64,000 nt of DNA from the NCBI RefSeq assembly GCF_019212185.1, contig NZ_CP078138.1, positions 3,020,501 through 3,084,500 of the forward strand, given 5' to 3'. The notes beneath the pieces are model-generated. The model saw nothing but the letters and a program-made list of their open reading frames with translations. It ran no database searches and had not been told where the DNA came from. Made by a program: the position numbers and the translations under genes. Origin of the DNA: Pseudomonas fluorescens (lineage in GTDB: Bacteria > Pseudomonadota > Gammaproteobacteria > Pseudomonadales > Pseudomonadaceae). Of the stretch, positions 33,860-43,816 are shown in pieces (position 1 is the first letter of the stretch; each line of letters opens with the position of its first letter).

Positions 33860-34699
33860 ATGATCAAGAAATGCTTGTTCCCAGCAGCCGGTTACGGTAC
33901 TCGCTTCCTGCCAGCGACTAAGGCCATGCCTAAAGAAATGCTGCCGGTGGTGAACAAGCCACTGATCCAGTACGGCGTCGAAGAAGCCCTGGATGCAGGT
34001 CTCACTGAAATCTCCATCGTCACCGGTCGCGGCAAGCGCGCGCTGGAAGACCACTTCGACATCAGCTACGAGCTGGAAAACCAGATCAAGGGCACCGACA
34101 AAGAGAAGTACCTGGTCGGTATCCGCAAGCTGCTTGACGAGTGCTCGTTCTCCTACACCCGCCAGACCGAAATGAAAGGTTTGGGCCACGCGATTCTGAC
34201 CGGTCGTCCGCTGATCGGCGACGAGCCGTTCGCCGTGGTTCTGGCGGACGACCTGTGCGTCAACCTGGAAGGCGATGGCGTCCTGACCCAGATGGTCAAG
34301 TTGTACAAACAGTACCGTTGCACCATCGTCGCGATCCAGGAAGTCGATCCGCAGGAAACCCAGAAGTACGGCGTAATTGCCGGCGATCTGATCGGTGACG
34401 ATCTGTACCGCGTGCGCAACATGGTGGAAAAACCGAAGCCGGAAGACGCACCGTCGAACCTGGCGATCATCGGTCGCTACATCCTGACCCCGGACATCTT
34501 CAAGCTGATCGAAGACACCGAGCCGGGCAAGGGTGGCGAGATCCAGATCACCGACGCCCTGATGAAACAGGCCCAGGACGGTTGCGTGATTGCCTACAAG
34601 TTCAAGGGCCAGCGTTTCGACTGCGGTGGTGCTGAAGGCTACATCGAAGCGACCAACTTCTGCTTCGAACACTTCTACAAAACTGGCAAGGCTTACTGA
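33860..34699 (+). CDS. galU: UTP-glucose-1-phosphate uridylyltransferase
   Basis: 279 residues, the usual length. The nucleotide-binding motif AAGYGTRFLPATKAMPKEML (9-28) and RFDCGGAEGYIEA near the C-terminus identify GalU. It makes UDP-glucose for LPS core, exopolysaccharide and trehalose synthesis. AAGGA lies before the ATG, and a strong terminator follows, so it is monocistronic. Confidence 0.97.
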   Translation: MIKKCLFPAAGYGTRFLPATKAMPKEMLPVVNKPLIQYGVEEALDAGLTEISIVTGRGKRALEDHFDISYELENQIKGTDKEKYLVGIRKLLDECSFSYTRQTEMKGLGHAILTGRPLIGDEPFAVVLADDLCVNLEGDGVLTQMVKLYKQYRCTIVAIQEVDPQETQKYGVIAGDLIGDDLYRVRNMVEKPKPEDAPSNLAIIGRYILTPDIFKLIEDTEPGKGGEIQITDALMKQAQDGCVIAYKFKGQRFDCGGAEGYIEATNFCFEHFYKTGKAY

Positions 34700-34726
34700 T
34701 AGCGCCGGTTTGATGAAGTCAATAAA

Positions 34727-34756
34727 ACGCCCCGACTGGTTCGGGGCGTTTTTTTT
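34727..34756 (+). terminator. Rho-independent terminator of galU
   Basis: ACGCCCCGA-CTGGT-TCGGGGCGT with a run of eight T. Confidence 0.9.
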
Positions 34757-34760
34757 GGTG

Positions 34761-34845
34761 TTATAGGAGCGGGCTTTCCGGCGAACCAGGCACCCCGGTG
34801 CTTCAGGCGCACCGCCTTCGCCGGCAGCTTGCCCGCGAAGGCGGC
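34761..34845. repeat. REP pair
   Basis: TATAGGAGCGGGCTTTCCGGCGAA (34762 onwards) and an inverted GCCTTCGCCGGCAGCTTGCC (34814 onwards) lie between galU and gor. Confidence 0.7.
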
Positions 34846-34898
34846 GTGTCAGACAGCGGTGATGGGGCGTATGCTGTGCGCCTGCCGAGGAGATTGAA

Positions 34899-36257
34899 AT
34901 GGCTTACGATTTTGACCTGTATGTGATTGGCGCCGGTTCCGGCGGTGTACGTGCGGCGCGCTTCGCCGCCGGTTTTGGCGCAAAAGTCGGCGTGGCCGAG
35001 AGCCGATATCTGGGCGGGACCTGTGTCAACGTTGGCTGCGTGCCGAAGAAGCTGCTGGTGTACGGCGCGCACTTTGCCGAAGACTTCGAGCAGTCGGCCG
35101 GATTCGGCTGGTCCCTGGGCGAAGCGAGCTTCGACTGGGCGACCCTGATCGCCAACAAGGACCGCGAGATCAACCGCCTCAATGGCATCTACCGCAACCT
35201 GCTGGTCAACAGTGGCGTGACCCTGCACGAAGGCCACGCGACAATCGTTGATCCCCATACTGTGGAGGTCAATGGCGAACGCCACAGCGCGAAAAACATC
35301 CTGATCGCCACCGGCGGCTGGCCGCAGATTCCACAAATTCCTGGGCACGAACACGCCATCAGCTCCAACCAGGCGTTCTTCCTCAAGGCGCTGCCCGAGC
35401 GGGTGCTGGTGGTCGGCGGTGGGTATATCGCCGTCGAATTCGCCGGGATCTTCCACGGCCTGGGCGCCGAAACCAGCCTGCTGTATCGCGGCGACCTGTT
35501 CCTGCGCGGTTTTGATGGTGCGGTGCGCAAGCATCTGCAGGAAGAACTGAGCAAGCGCGGGATGGATCTGCAGTTCAATGCCGACATCGAACGCATCGAC
35601 AAGCAGGCCGATGGCAGCTTGAACGTCACTCTCAAGGATGGTCGTACCCTGCACACCGATTGCGTGTTTTACGCCACCGGCCGGCGGCCGATGCTCGACA
35701 ACCTTGGCCTGGAAAACACTGCGGTCAAGCTCGACGACAAGGGCTTCGTCGAGGTCAATGAGCTGTACCAGACCGCCGAACCCTCGGTGCTGGCGATTGG
35801 CGATGTGATCGGTCGTGTGCAGTTGACCCCCGTGGCCCTGGCCGAAGGCATGGCGGTTGCCCGTCGCCTGTTCAAGCCCGAGCAGTACCGTGCGGTGGAC
35901 TACCGGATGATCCCGACCGCCGTGTTCAGTCTGCCCAATATCGGCACCGTTGGCCTGACCGAGGAGCAGGCGCGGGAAGCAGGCCATGAAGTGCAGATTT
36001 TCGAAAGCCGTTTCCGGCCGATGAAGCTGACCCTGACCGACTGCCAGGAGCGCACGCTGATGAAGTTGGTGGTGGATGCCAGGACCGACAAGGTCCTGGG
36101 TTGCCACATGGTCGGCCCGGACGCCGGCGAAATCGTCCAGGGCCTGGCGATCGCCCTCAAGGCTGGCGCGACCAAGCGTGACTTCGACGAAACCATCGGC
36201 GTACACCCAACGGCCGCCGAAGAGTTCGTCACCATGCGCACGCCGGTCGGCGCTTAA
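34899..36257 (+). CDS. gor: Glutathione-disulfide reductase
   Basis: 452 residues. FAD motif [15 protein letters not shown] (9-23), redox-active [19 protein letters not shown] motif [26 protein letters not shown] and the C-terminal catalytic His in [13 protein letters not shown]. It reduces glutathione disulfide with NADPH in the cytosol. Its stop overlaps the stop of the convergent gene by 3 bases. Confidence 0.95.
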   Translation: MAYDFDLYVIGAGSGGVRAARFAAGFGAKVGVAESRYLGGTCVNVGCVPKKLLVYGAHFAEDFEQSAGFGWSLGEASFDWATLIANKDREINRLNGIYRNLLVNSGVTLHEGHATIVDPHTVEVNGERHSAKNILIATGGWPQIPQIPGHEHAISSNQAFFLKALPERVLVVGGGYIAVEFAGIFHGLGAETSLLYRGDLFLRGFDGAVRKHLQEELSKRGMDLQFNADIERIDKQADGSLNVTLKDGRTLHTDCVFYATGRRPMLDNLGLENTAVKLDDKGFVEVNELYQTAEPSVLAIGDVIGRVQLTPVALAEGMAVARRLFKPEQYRAVDYRMIPTAVFSLPNIGTVGLTEEQAREAGHEVQIFESRFRPMKLTLTDCQERTLMKLVVDARTDKVLGCHMVGPDAGEIVQGLAIALKAGATKRDFDETIGVHPTAAEEFVTMRTPVGA

Positions 36258-37276
36258 GGGGTTTCGGCCTCGACGGGCTGTGGCTCAGGCTCTGCCTTGC
36301 TGGCCACCGCCAGTTGCAGAGCCTGCAGGCTGGCCTCGGCGCTGGCGGCGCGCAGGGCCAGCTCGCTGTTGGTCTGCATGTGCTCGGTCGCGGTTTGCCG
36401 GGCCTGGCTGCTTTCCAGCACGGCAATGCGCAGGCGCTCCTGGAGCAGGGTGCATTCGGCGTCGCGGGCGCGCAGTTGTTCCTGCAGCTGTGCGTAACGG
36501 GTCTCGCCCTGTTTGAGTTGATCCTGTACCAGGTTCAGTTCACGCACGGTGCCACGGTTTTCGGTCAGCAAGCGTTCGTTGTCGCGGTTGAGCTGGGTGA
36601 TCTCATCCTGGCGGACCATGGCGCTTTGCTGGGCCTGGCGCAGCTCCATCTGGATCTGCTGCACCTGGCCTTCATGGCGCCGTTGCTCCTGATCCCGCTG
36701 CTCCTTGATCGCCTCGCGGTAATGCTCAAGGGCGTCGCGGGCGTGCAGGTGTTTCTCCTCCAGTGAGCGAATCTGCTCGTCCTTGTCGTTCAAGCGCAAC
36801 TCAAAATCGCTCAAGGCCTGGCTCAACCCGGCGTTGCGGGTTTGCTCACTTTGCAACAGGCCACGGGTGTTGTTCAGGGCCTCGGACTCGCTGGCCAGGG
36901 TCTCGGCCTGGGCCTGCAATTGCTGCTGCTGTTGCGCCTGAACCTGCAGCGCCTCGGCCATTTGGGCCTCTAGAGCCTGGCGCGCCTGCTCGAAGCTGGC
37001 CAATGCCAGGTCGATGCGTTCCTGACCCTGCTCGCGCAGACGCTGGGCGAGGCGCTGGACCAGTGCGGTCAGCTCCTCATCCATGGGTTCCTGAGCCTCG
37101 GCAGCATTCGCCGTGACATCTTCATCCAGCTCCTTGAGGTAGCGGTGGATGGTGGTTTTCGAACCGGTATTGCCCAGCTCGATCCGGATGGCATCAATGC
37201 TGGGGTTTTCGCCGCGTGCCAGGATCGCCAGACGTGCCGCCTGAACCACAATCTTGTTTATACCGCCCCGAGCCAT
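36254..37276 (-). CDS. KfrA-like DNA-binding coiled-coil protein
   Basis: 340 residues from ATG 37276 (GGAG six bases upstream). The N-terminus ([20 protein letters not shown], then a [16 protein letters not shown] helix-turn-helix) is the KfrA_N type. From about residue 90 to 330 it is a continuous coiled coil rich in Gln, Glu, Arg and Leu. Plasmid KfrA proteins autoregulate and aid segregation; the chromosomal function is unknown. Convergent with gor, sharing TTAA. Confidence 0.8.
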   Translation of the reverse strand: MARGGINKIVVQAARLAILARGENPSIDAIRIELGNTGSKTTIHRYLKELDEDVTANAAEAQEPMDEELTALVQRLAQRLREQGQERIDLALASFEQARQALEAQMAEALQVQAQQQQQLQAQAETLASESEALNNTRGLLQSEQTRNAGLSQALSDFELRLNDKDEQIRSLEEKHLHARDALEHYREAIKEQRDQEQRRHEGQVQQIQMELRQAQQSAMVRQDEITQLNRDNERLLTENRGTVRELNLVQDQLKQGETRYAQLQEQLRARDAECTLLQERLRIAVLESSQARQTATEHMQTNSELALRAASAEASLQALQLAVASKAEPEPQPVEAETP

Positions 37277-37396
37277 GTGATCTCCTGCCATTGCGTAGTA
37301 CGTATTTCGTAGCGGCGCAGTGTACCACCGCACCTGCCGTTCAGCCCGGCAGTCGGAATGGCTGAGACGCTTTGCTTCTATTAAGTACGCTGGCTA

Positions 37397-37433
37397 ATAG
37401 CGAAAACCAATGAGCAGCATCAGGTTTGCCAAT
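37397..37433 (+). promoter_or_regulatory. OxyR-like binding site of ahpC
   Basis: ATAG-N7-CAAT-N7-ATCA-N7-CAAT follows the four-element, 7-bp-spaced OxyR pattern. It abuts the -35 region of a TAGGAT -10 box (37457-37462) about 40 bp before ahpC, the usual activator position. Confidence 0.5.
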
Positions 37434-37501
37434 GAGCCATCTGCCGATCGCTTGGGTAGGATTCTCTCCATCAACTTAACAACCCTGACGGAGAGTCAAC
37501 G

Positions 37502-38065
37502 ATGCCTATCATCAACAGCCAAGTTAAACCCTTCACCGCTACCGCTTTCAAAAATGGCGATTTCGTACAAGTGTCGGACGCTGACCTGAAAGGCAAATGG
37601 TCGGTCGTGTTCTTCTACCCAGCCGACTTCACCTTCGTCTGCCCAACCGAACTGGAAGACCTGGCTGACAACTACGCCGAATTCCAGAAACTGGGCGTCG
37701 AGATCTACAGCGTTTCCACCGACACTCACTTTGCCCACGCAGCCTGGCACAACACTTCGCCAGCCATCGGCAAAATCCAGTACACCATGATCGGCGACCC
37801 GACCCACGTGATCTCCCGCAACTTCGACGTGCTGATCGAAGAAGCCGGTCTGGCTGACCGTGGCACCTTCGTGATCAACCCTGAAGGCCAGGTCAAAATC
37901 GTTGAGTTGAACGACGGTGGCGTCGGCCGTGACGCCAGCGAACTGCTGCGCAAAATCAAGGCTGCCCAGTACGTTGCCGCTCACCCGGGCGAAGTCTGCC
38001 CAGCCAAGTGGAAAGAAGGCGAAGCGACTCTGGCCCCGTCCCTGGACTTGGTCGGCAAGATCTGA
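37502..38065 (+). CDS. ahpC: Alkyl hydroperoxide reductase C (peroxiredoxin)
   Basis: 187 residues, canonical length. Peroxidatic C47 in [13 protein letters not shown] and resolving C166 in GEVCPAKW; two-Cys peroxiredoxin. It reduces H2O2 and organic peroxides, being regenerated by AhpF encoded next. A terminator separates the two, so ahpF is probably transcribed separately or by readthrough. Confidence 0.97.
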   Translation: MPIINSQVKPFTATAFKNGDFVQVSDADLKGKWSVVFFYPADFTFVCPTELEDLADNYAEFQKLGVEIYSVSTDTHFAHAAWHNTSPAIGKIQYTMIGDPTHVISRNFDVLIEEAGLADRGTFVINPEGQVKIVELNDGGVGRDASELLRKIKAAQYVAAHPGEVCPAKWKEGEATLAPSLDLVGKI

Positions 38066-38124
38066 GCCGATGAGTCGATTGAGGGCGCCAGGCGCCTGAG
38101 TCAGTAAGCCGCACCGCCCTCAAA

Positions 38125-38160
38125 AACGCCCGGGCGAGATTCGTTCGGGCGTTGTTTTTT
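38125..38160 (+). terminator. Rho-independent terminator of ahpC
   Basis: AACGCCCG and CGGGCGTT with a loop of 13, followed by GTTTTTT. Confidence 0.85.
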
Positions 38161-38191
38161 CTACCGTTCAAGAAACATGGAGATCGCCCGT

Positions 38192-39754
38192 ATGTTGGAC
38201 GCCAATCTTAAAGCCCAGTTGAAGTCATACCTGGAACGGGTCACCCAGCCGATCGAGATCGTTGCTTCCCTCGACGACGGTGCGAAATCCCGGGAAATGC
38301 TCGAACTGTTGAAAGACGTTGCCAGTCTTTCCAGTCAAATTACCTTGCTCGATAACGGTGACGATGCCCGCACGCCGTCGTTCTCGATTAACCGCCCGGG
38401 GGCCGATATCAGCCTGCGCTTTGCCGGCATCCCGATGGGTCACGAATTCACTTCCCTGGTATTGGCGCTGCTGCAAGTCGGTGGCCACCCGTCGAAAGCC
38501 AGCGCCGAAGTGATCGAACAGATTCGCTCACTGAAGGGCGAGTTCAGGTTCGAAACCTACTTCTCGTTGTCCTGCCAGAACTGCCCGGATGTGGTCCAGG
38601 CGTTGAACCTGATGGCAGTGCTCAACCCCAATATTCAGCACGTCGCCATCGACGGCGCGCTATTCCAGGCTGAAGTCGACGCGCGTCAGATCATGGCCGT
38701 GCCCAGCGTTTACCTTAACGGTGTGAACTTCGGCCAGGGCCGCATGGGCCTGGAAGAAATCCTCGCCAAAATCGACACCAGCGGCCTTGAGCGCCAGGCC
38801 GAGAAGATCAGTGCCAAAGACGCGTTCGACGTGTTAGTGGTCGGCGGTGGCCCGGCTGGCGCTTCGGCGGCCATTTATGCTGCACGCAAAGGCATCCGCA
38901 CCGGCGTTGCTGCCGAGCGCTTTGGCGGTCAGGTGCTCGACACCATGGCCATCGAAAACTTTATCTCAGTGCAGGAAACCGAAGGGCCGAAGCTGGCCGT
39001 CGCGCTGGAAGAACACGTCAAGCAGTACGACGTCGACATCATGAACCTGCAACGTGCCGACAAATTGGTGCCCGGCAAGCCTGGCGAATTGCACCGAATT
39101 CACTTCGCCAGCGGTGCTTCGCTCAGCGCCAAAACCGTGATTCTGGCAACCGGTGCGCGCTGGCGCGAAATGAACGTCCCTGGCGAACAGCAGTACCGCA
39201 ACAAGGGTGTTGCCTACTGCCCGCATTGCGACGGCCCGTTGTTCAAGGGCAAGCGCGTGGCGGTGATTGGCGGCGGTAACTCCGGCGTCGAAGCGGCGAT
39301 TGACCTGGCCGGGATCGTGGCCCACGTGACCCTGCTGGAGTTTGATGTGCAGTTGCGCGCCGATGCGGTCTTGCAGCGAAAACTGCACAGCCTGCCCAAT
39401 GTCACGGTGATCACCAGTGCGCAAACCACTGAAGTCACTGGCGACGGGCAGAAGGTCAATGGCCTGCGTTACAAGGATCGTCAGAGCGACGAGTTGCGCA
39501 CTGTGGAACTGGAAGGGATCTTCGTTCAGATCGGCCTGTTGCCCAACACCGACTGGCTCAAGGGCACGGTGGAGTTGTCGCCCCGTGGCGAGATCATTGT
39601 CGATAACCGGGGTGAAACTTCGATTCCCGGTGTGTTTGCTGCCGGTGACGTGACCACCGTGCCGTACAAGCAGATCGTGATTGCAGTGGGTGAGGGCGCC
39701 AAGGCTTCGCTGAGTGCCTTCGATCACCTGATCCGCACCTCCGCTCCGGCCTAA
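38192..39754 (+). CDS. ahpF: Alkyl hydroperoxide reductase F (flavoprotein disulfide reductase)
   Basis: 520 residues from ATG 38192, which has GGAG nine bases upstream; homologues start [11 protein letters not shown]-terminal double thioredoxin-like domain with SCQNCPD (C128, C131), then a thioredoxin-reductase-like FAD/NAD domain with [25 protein letters not shown] and [15 protein letters not shown]. It passes electrons from NADH to AhpC. A strong terminator follows. Confidence 0.96.
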   Translation: MLDANLKAQLKSYLERVTQPIEIVASLDDGAKSREMLELLKDVASLSSQITLLDNGDDARTPSFSINRPGADISLRFAGIPMGHEFTSLVLALLQVGGHPSKASAEVIEQIRSLKGEFRFETYFSLSCQNCPDVVQALNLMAVLNPNIQHVAIDGALFQAEVDARQIMAVPSVYLNGVNFGQGRMGLEEILAKIDTSGLERQAEKISAKDAFDVLVVGGGPAGASAAIYAARKGIRTGVAAERFGGQVLDTMAIENFISVQETEGPKLAVALEEHVKQYDVDIMNLQRADKLVPGKPGELHRIHFASGASLSAKTVILATGARWREMNVPGEQQYRNKGVAYCPHCDGPLFKGKRVAVIGGGNSGVEAAIDLAGIVAHVTLLEFDVQLRADAVLQRKLHSLPNVTVITSAQTTEVTGDGQKVNGLRYKDRQSDELRTVELEGIFVQIGLLPNTDWLKGTVELSPRGEIIVDNRGETSIPGVFAAGDVTTVPYKQIVIAVGEGAKASLSAFDHLIRTSAPA

Positions 39755-39770
39755 CAGGCACTTAAAAGAA

Positions 39771-39803
39771 AAAAACCCATGAATGATCTTCATGGGTTTT
39801 TTT
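39771..39803. terminator. Bidirectional terminator
   Basis: AAAAACCCATGAA-TGATC-TTCATGGGTTTTT has perfect 13-bp arms, with T-runs on either strand. It serves ahpF and the convergent gloA. Confidence 0.9.
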
Positions 39804-39824
39804 GTGGCTGCGGACTTTAGCGGT

Positions 39825-40346
39825 TTACAGCGGTGCTGGCTGGATGATTTCGACCCAGTAGCCGTCCGGGTCCTTGATGAAGGCCAGGCTTTTCATGCGG
39901 CCGTCGTTCAGGCGCTTTTGGAAATCGCAGCCCAGGGCTTCGAAACGCTCGCAGGCGGCGACAATGTCTGGCACCGAAATGCAGATATGACCAAAACCGC
40001 GCGGGTCGGTGTTGCCGTTGTGGTAGGCGAAATCCGCGTCGTTCTCGGTGCCGTGGTTATGGGTCAGCTCGAGGATGCCGGGGATCGACTTCATCCACTC
40101 GGTGCGTGCGGCGGCGTCGGCCGGGATCTGGTCTTTCTCGACCAGGGCCAGGAAGTACAGGCTGAATTCGGCTTCCGGGAAATCACGTTTTTCCACCAGG
40201 CTGAAGCCGAGGACCCGGGTGTAGAAGTCCAGCGAACGGGTGATGTCCTTGACCCGCAGCATGGTGTGGTTGAAGACGAATTTGTGGGTGGCGGTATCGG
40301 GTTGGGCGGTGACGCCGGGGAAAGAGTTCAGTTCTTGCAGGCTCAT
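39825..40346 (-). CDS. gloA: Lactoylglutathione lyase (glyoxalase I)
   Basis: 173 residues from ATG 40346 with GGAGGG upstream. Glyoxalase fold: HTMLRVKDITRSLDFYTRVL, LELTHNHGTENDADFAYHNG and DPDGYWVEIIQP carry the metal-binding His/Glu residues. It converts the methylglyoxal-glutathione hemithioacetal to S-lactoylglutathione. This is the slightly longer GloA form common in Pseudomonas. Confidence 0.93.
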   Translation of the reverse strand: MSLQELNSFPGVTAQPDTATHKFVFNHTMLRVKDITRSLDFYTRVLGFSLVEKRDFPEAEFSLYFLALVEKDQIPADAAARTEWMKSIPGILELTHNHGTENDADFAYHNGNTDPRGFGHICISVPDIVAACERFEALGCDFQKRLNDGRMKSLAFIKDPDGYWVEIIQPAPL

Positions 40347-40543
40347 GGGCCCTCCGGAAAATAAGTGGGGCAAACGACGCTCCGCGCTGGGAGCTGTCCT
40401 TGGACTTGCGTGGGTCGAGGCTTCCGTGCAGTGGCGCAATGATACGCAAGGGTGGCGGGTGGGCCAATGCAAATCCCTGGGCTATTGCCTGGCCGGCTGG
40501 CGCAGGGCAGACTTTGCCGCTCGCCCCGCCAGTGCCTTGCCTG

Positions 40544-41068
40544 ATGATTCGACACTACAGATGTCTGTTGGTTTTACCTTTTCTGTTTGCCACTTTCGCT
40601 CATGCAGATGTCCCGCTGCCTGACATTGCCTGGCCCGGCGGCTGGCAAGTGCAGCCATTGGCGCAGGACAGTCAAACGGCAAAAGTGTCCCGCCAGCGCG
40701 CAGTCAAAAACAACGAGAACGGCGAGCCCGTGCTGGTGGCCGAACTAACGGTGAGTCAGGTCGACGCCGGGCATGAGGTCAACTTGCGCGGTGTGCTCCT
40801 GGAAATGCGCAAGTCGATCCAGAAGGACTTCTTTCAAGGCGGTTATCAGAGTGTGTGCAACAGCCTTCATGCCGCGACACTAAGCCGACTGCCGGCCGAG
40901 GAAACCACTTGCACCATTACTGAAAATGGGCGCCATGTGTTGTCGCAAACACTAGTCGGTGCGGTGGACGGTGATAAGGTTTATGTTTTTTCCTACGCCG
41001 GGCAGGCTGAGGTGTATGCCCGCAGTCAGCAGGAAATACAAGGCGTGCGAGATAGTTTGAAACTTTAG
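40544..41068 (+). CDS. Secreted DUF4946-like protein
   Basis: 174 residues with signal peptide MIRHYRCLLVLPFLFATFAH... ending AHA-DVP. The mature part begins PLPDIAWPGGWQVQPL and ends EIQGVRDSLKL; a cysteine pair (SVCNSL, TTCTIT). It looks like the Pseudomonas DUF4946 group, though I cannot confirm that here. There is no clear ribosome site; longer in-frame starts upstream are less likely. Function unknown; periplasmic. Confidence 0.6.
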   Translation: MIRHYRCLLVLPFLFATFAHADVPLPDIAWPGGWQVQPLAQDSQTAKVSRQRAVKNNENGEPVLVAELTVSQVDAGHEVNLRGVLLEMRKSIQKDFFQGGYQSVCNSLHAATLSRLPAEETTCTITENGRHVLSQTLVGAVDGDKVYVFSYAGQAEVYARSQQEIQGVRDSLKL

Positions 41069-41132
41069 TGCCAAATTTTGGGTTTTTGGATTAATCAGAA
41101 AGTTGGGTGTTTAGGCGGCGAATTGCTTGTTT

Positions 41133-41250
41133 ATTGTAGGAGCTAGCTTGCTAGCGAAGAACTTACGGGCTCCGCGGACATTCAGAATGTGCGCGGTATC
41201 GTTGACGTTCTTCGCGAGCAGGCCGGCAAGCGGGAGATCGCTCCTACAGT
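41133..41250. repeat. REP pair
   Basis: TGTAGGAGCTAGCTTGCTAG (41135 onward) and the inverted ATCGCTCCTACA end (to 41250) flank a 45-bp spacer, between a secreted protein gene and the mvaU-like gene. Confidence 0.75.
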
Positions 41251-41255
41251 TCAGA

Positions 41256-41618
41256 TCAAGCGCGCAGCCAGGAATCAACGGTGCTGGCGCCGTACTCTTC
41301 CTTCCAGGCTTTCAAGCCGCGGTGGTTGCCGCCTTTGGTTTCAATCAGTTCCCCGGTGTGCGGGTTCTGGTAAACCTTGACCACGCGGGCGCGGCGGGTT
41401 TTTGGAGCGGCGGCCTGCTGCAGGCCGGACTTGGGGTTCGGGTCGAGGATGGCGATCACATCGCGCAAGCTCTTGCCGTAGGTTTTCATCAGCCCCTGGA
41501 GCTTGGATTCGAATTCGATTTCTTTCTTCAGCCCGGCATCATTCTTCAGCGATTCCAGCTGCGCGAGCTGCTCCTGAAGGGCCTTTTCAGCTGCACGAAA
41601 TTCAGCGAGTCTGGACAA
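41256..41618 (-). CDS. MvaT/MvaU family H-NS-like xenogeneic silencer
   Basis: 120 residues starting at TTG 41618 (SRLAEFRAAEKALQEQLAQL), with GGAG eight bases upstream. Coiled-coil oligomerisation N-terminus, then LMKTYGKSLRDVIAILDP, and the DNA-binding C-terminus with KVYQNPHTGELIETKGGNHR. MvaU/MvaT proteins silence AT-rich, horizontally acquired DNA. The rare TTG start may limit synthesis. The upstream gap is AT-rich. Confidence 0.88.
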   Translation of the reverse strand: MSRLAEFRAAEKALQEQLAQLESLKNDAGLKKEIEFESKLQGLMKTYGKSLRDVIAILDPNPKSGLQQAAAPKTRRARVVKVYQNPHTGELIETKGGNHRGLKAWKEEYGASTVDSWLRA

Positions 41619-41802
41619 TATCTTTACTCCAATAGTGTATTTGGCTGATACCAACCGCCAACAAAGCTATAAGTCTGGAGCCTTGTAGCGCCTCGGTGAG
41701 AGTGACGCACCTGCTTAAACTGCTCAGGCAGGAAAAATTGTAGTAGTTAATTGTCGCGGAGTAAATCAAGTCTTTTTCATCATGTAACGGTTGGCCGGAG
41801 AA

Positions 41803-41852
41803 TGATGCATTCTGGTGCATCAATTTGATTGCCCGTGAGTTTCCGGGCAATC
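41803..41852. terminator. Two adjacent hairpins after the EAL gene
   Basis: TGATGCA-N6-TGCATCA (41803-41822) and GATTGCCCG-N8-CGGGCAATC (41827-41852) lie between the EAL gene and the mvaU-like gene. Neither has a strong T-run; they may stop or attenuate transcription. Confidence 0.5.
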
Positions 41853-41863
41853 GGTACGATCGT

Positions 41864-43399
41864 CTAATGTTTGTTCAGTTCGACTATGAATTGCGCCGCC
41901 GGCATCGGTCGTCCATACAGATAGCCTTGCAAAAAGTTCACGTTGTGCTGCGCCAGATAATCACTTTGTTCCTGTGTTTCCACGCCTTCCGCGACTATGC
42001 CAAGGTCCAGTTTTCCGGACAGTTCGATGATGCTGTCGAGAATATGCCGGGATAATGCGTCGGCACCGATCAATGCCACAAAACTCTGATCGATTTTCAG
42101 GAAGTCGACATTGAACTGACGTAAGTAACCCAGACTGGAATGACCGGTGCCGAAGTCGTCGATGGCGATCATTACCCCCAACTCATGCAATTGTTCAAAC
42201 AACTGAAGGGTGATGGCCGTGGGCTCGATCAGTTCGCGCTCGGTCAGCTCCAGCACCAGGGCGATTTTCCCCGGCGCAAAGGCCGCCAGCAGTTCGCGAC
42301 AGTCTTCGACCAATTGCAAGTCGTGGCAATGACTGGCGGTAATGTTGATGCCCAGGTGAAAGTGCTCGTCGCGCCCAGCGATGTGCGGGCCGAGCAACGC
42401 TGCCGTCTGCTGCATCAGCGAGCGGGTCATCGGCACGATCAGCCCCGAGTGCTCGGCGAAAGGGATAAAAAGGTCCGGGCGTACCAGCCCATCCTTGGGA
42501 TGGTTCCAGCGCATCAGTACTTCGGCGCCGGCCCAGCGCTTGCTGTCGCCGTGCACCACCGGCTGGAAGTAGGGGACGAACTCGCCGGCTTCCAATGCGC
42601 GCTGCAGTTCATGGCTCGGGGATGTCGAGCGCCGTTGCGTCCAGTGGGCGAGGGTGCCGGCGATCACCCCGAAAAACATCAATAAGCTGAAAACCGGCGG
42701 GTATTCGCTGAGCATGTAGCGCCAGGCTTCGCCCTCGGGATAGCCGGCCTGCACGGCAAAGGCGTACCTGGAGGATGAAAGCGTGTTGCTGGCCACCGGG
42801 AAGCTTGGCAGCGGACCGTTGTGTACTTGCTGGTCGGAGGTCATCCAGTTGTCGCCGACCTGTAGCAGCAACAGGGTATGGCGCCCGATCATGCGCAGGA
42901 CATTGCTCAAGTGATAGCCGTCGAGAGTGGTCAGCGCGCCACCTCGGCCATCGCTGAGCCGGTACACCAACAGGGCGGTGTTGGGTGTCACCGGATTGCC
43001 GTTCATTAACCACAGTTTTCCCTGGGTGTACTCCCCGGGGTTGACCTTCTCTGCGAAGTCGCCGAACAGCGAACTGCAATACAGGTTGTTGTCCCAGACC
43101 AGGTTGGTCGAGCGTACGAAGGGGCGACGGGTCACCTGTTCGCGCAAGGCCAATTGCGCCTCGGCACAGGGTTTGCCGGCCAATGGCAGGAGCAGTTGTG
43201 CGGCGTGGGCGGTGTTGTCGAGCATCAACTCGAACTGGCCCACGGCTTCCTCGGCGGTCTGATGGGCGCTTTGCGCCAGCCGGCGCTCGGCCTGCACGTA
43301 AAGGATAAGCAAGCCCAGGACCACAGGGACCAGTGCGGCGAGCAAGGTCAGGGCATTGCGGATCGCCGGCTTGCGTCGACGCTTGTGGGTCAGGGGCAT
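41864..43399 (-). CDS. CSS-motif EAL cyclic-di-GMP phosphodiesterase
   Basis: 511 residues from ATG 43399. Transmembrane segment at about 13-35, periplasmic CSS domain with CSS at 108-110 and a partner C78, second membrane segment at about 236-254, then EAL domain. Catalytic regions are present (INITASH, LELTERE, IDDFGTGHSS, FLKIDQSFV, VAEGVET), but the signature EAL reads EVL (293-295). PdeC-type enzymes break c-di-GMP in response to periplasmic redox state. The gene is monocistronic. Confidence 0.88.
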   Translation of the reverse strand: MPLTHKRRRKPAIRNALTLLAALVPVVLGLLILYVQAERRLAQSAHQTAEEAVGQFELMLDNTAHAAQLLLPLAGKPCAEAQLALREQVTRRPFVRSTNLVWDNNLYCSSLFGDFAEKVNPGEYTQGKLWLMNGNPVTPNTALLVYRLSDGRGGALTTLDGYHLSNVLRMIGRHTLLLLQVGDNWMTSDQQVHNGPLPSFPVASNTLSSSRYAFAVQAGYPEGEAWRYMLSEYPPVFSLLMFFGVIAGTLAHWTQRRSTSPSHELQRALEAGEFVPYFQPVVHGDSKRWAGAEVLMRWNHPKDGLVRPDLFIPFAEHSGLIVPMTRSLMQQTAALLGPHIAGRDEHFHLGINITASHCHDLQLVEDCRELLAAFAPGKIALVLELTERELIEPTAITLQLFEQLHELGVMIAIDDFGTGHSSLGYLRQFNVDFLKIDQSFVALIGADALSRHILDSIIELSGKLDLGIVAEGVETQEQSDYLAQHNVNFLQGYLYGRPMPAAQFIVELNKH

Positions 43400-43816
43400 T
43401 TGGTGAACCTGAAATAAAAGTATTGGGCTCTCAAATGCAGGTGTGGCAAGGGCATGCCTTCCAATAAAGAGTTCGGACACCGGGATGATAGATGGACCTG
43501 GACGATTGTGCCGAGCATTGATTGCGCGAACAAACCCTTTGCAGGGGGCGGAAAAAAGCGGATTTTAGAGAGAGAGCGGACAAAACGGTTTACGCTGTGT
43601 AGAATCGATTTACGCATATAAGAATAAGCGCTTCTGTCTGCAGAAGACGTACCCGCAAAGCCTTGGGTCGACAATGAAGATATTTGGGTTCCAATTGATC
43701 TACGGTGATTTTCTTGCCCGCAGTGTGCGGGGAATCTCCTGCGCGCCACCGGCTGTCCTCAGCATTGCCTGTTACTGACGAATCGTTAATTACAACAGCA
43801 TGATGAGGCTTCAACC
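43400..43816. promoter_or_regulatory. Long upstream region of hppD
   Basis: A 417-bp gap between divergent genes. CGGACA (43577-43582) and TAGAAT (43600-43605), 17 bp apart, suit a promoter that would leave a roughly 200-nt leader for hppD. TTTACGC occurs twice (43589-43595 and 43609-43615, 20-bp period) and may be an activator site. I see no gene. Confidence 0.4.
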
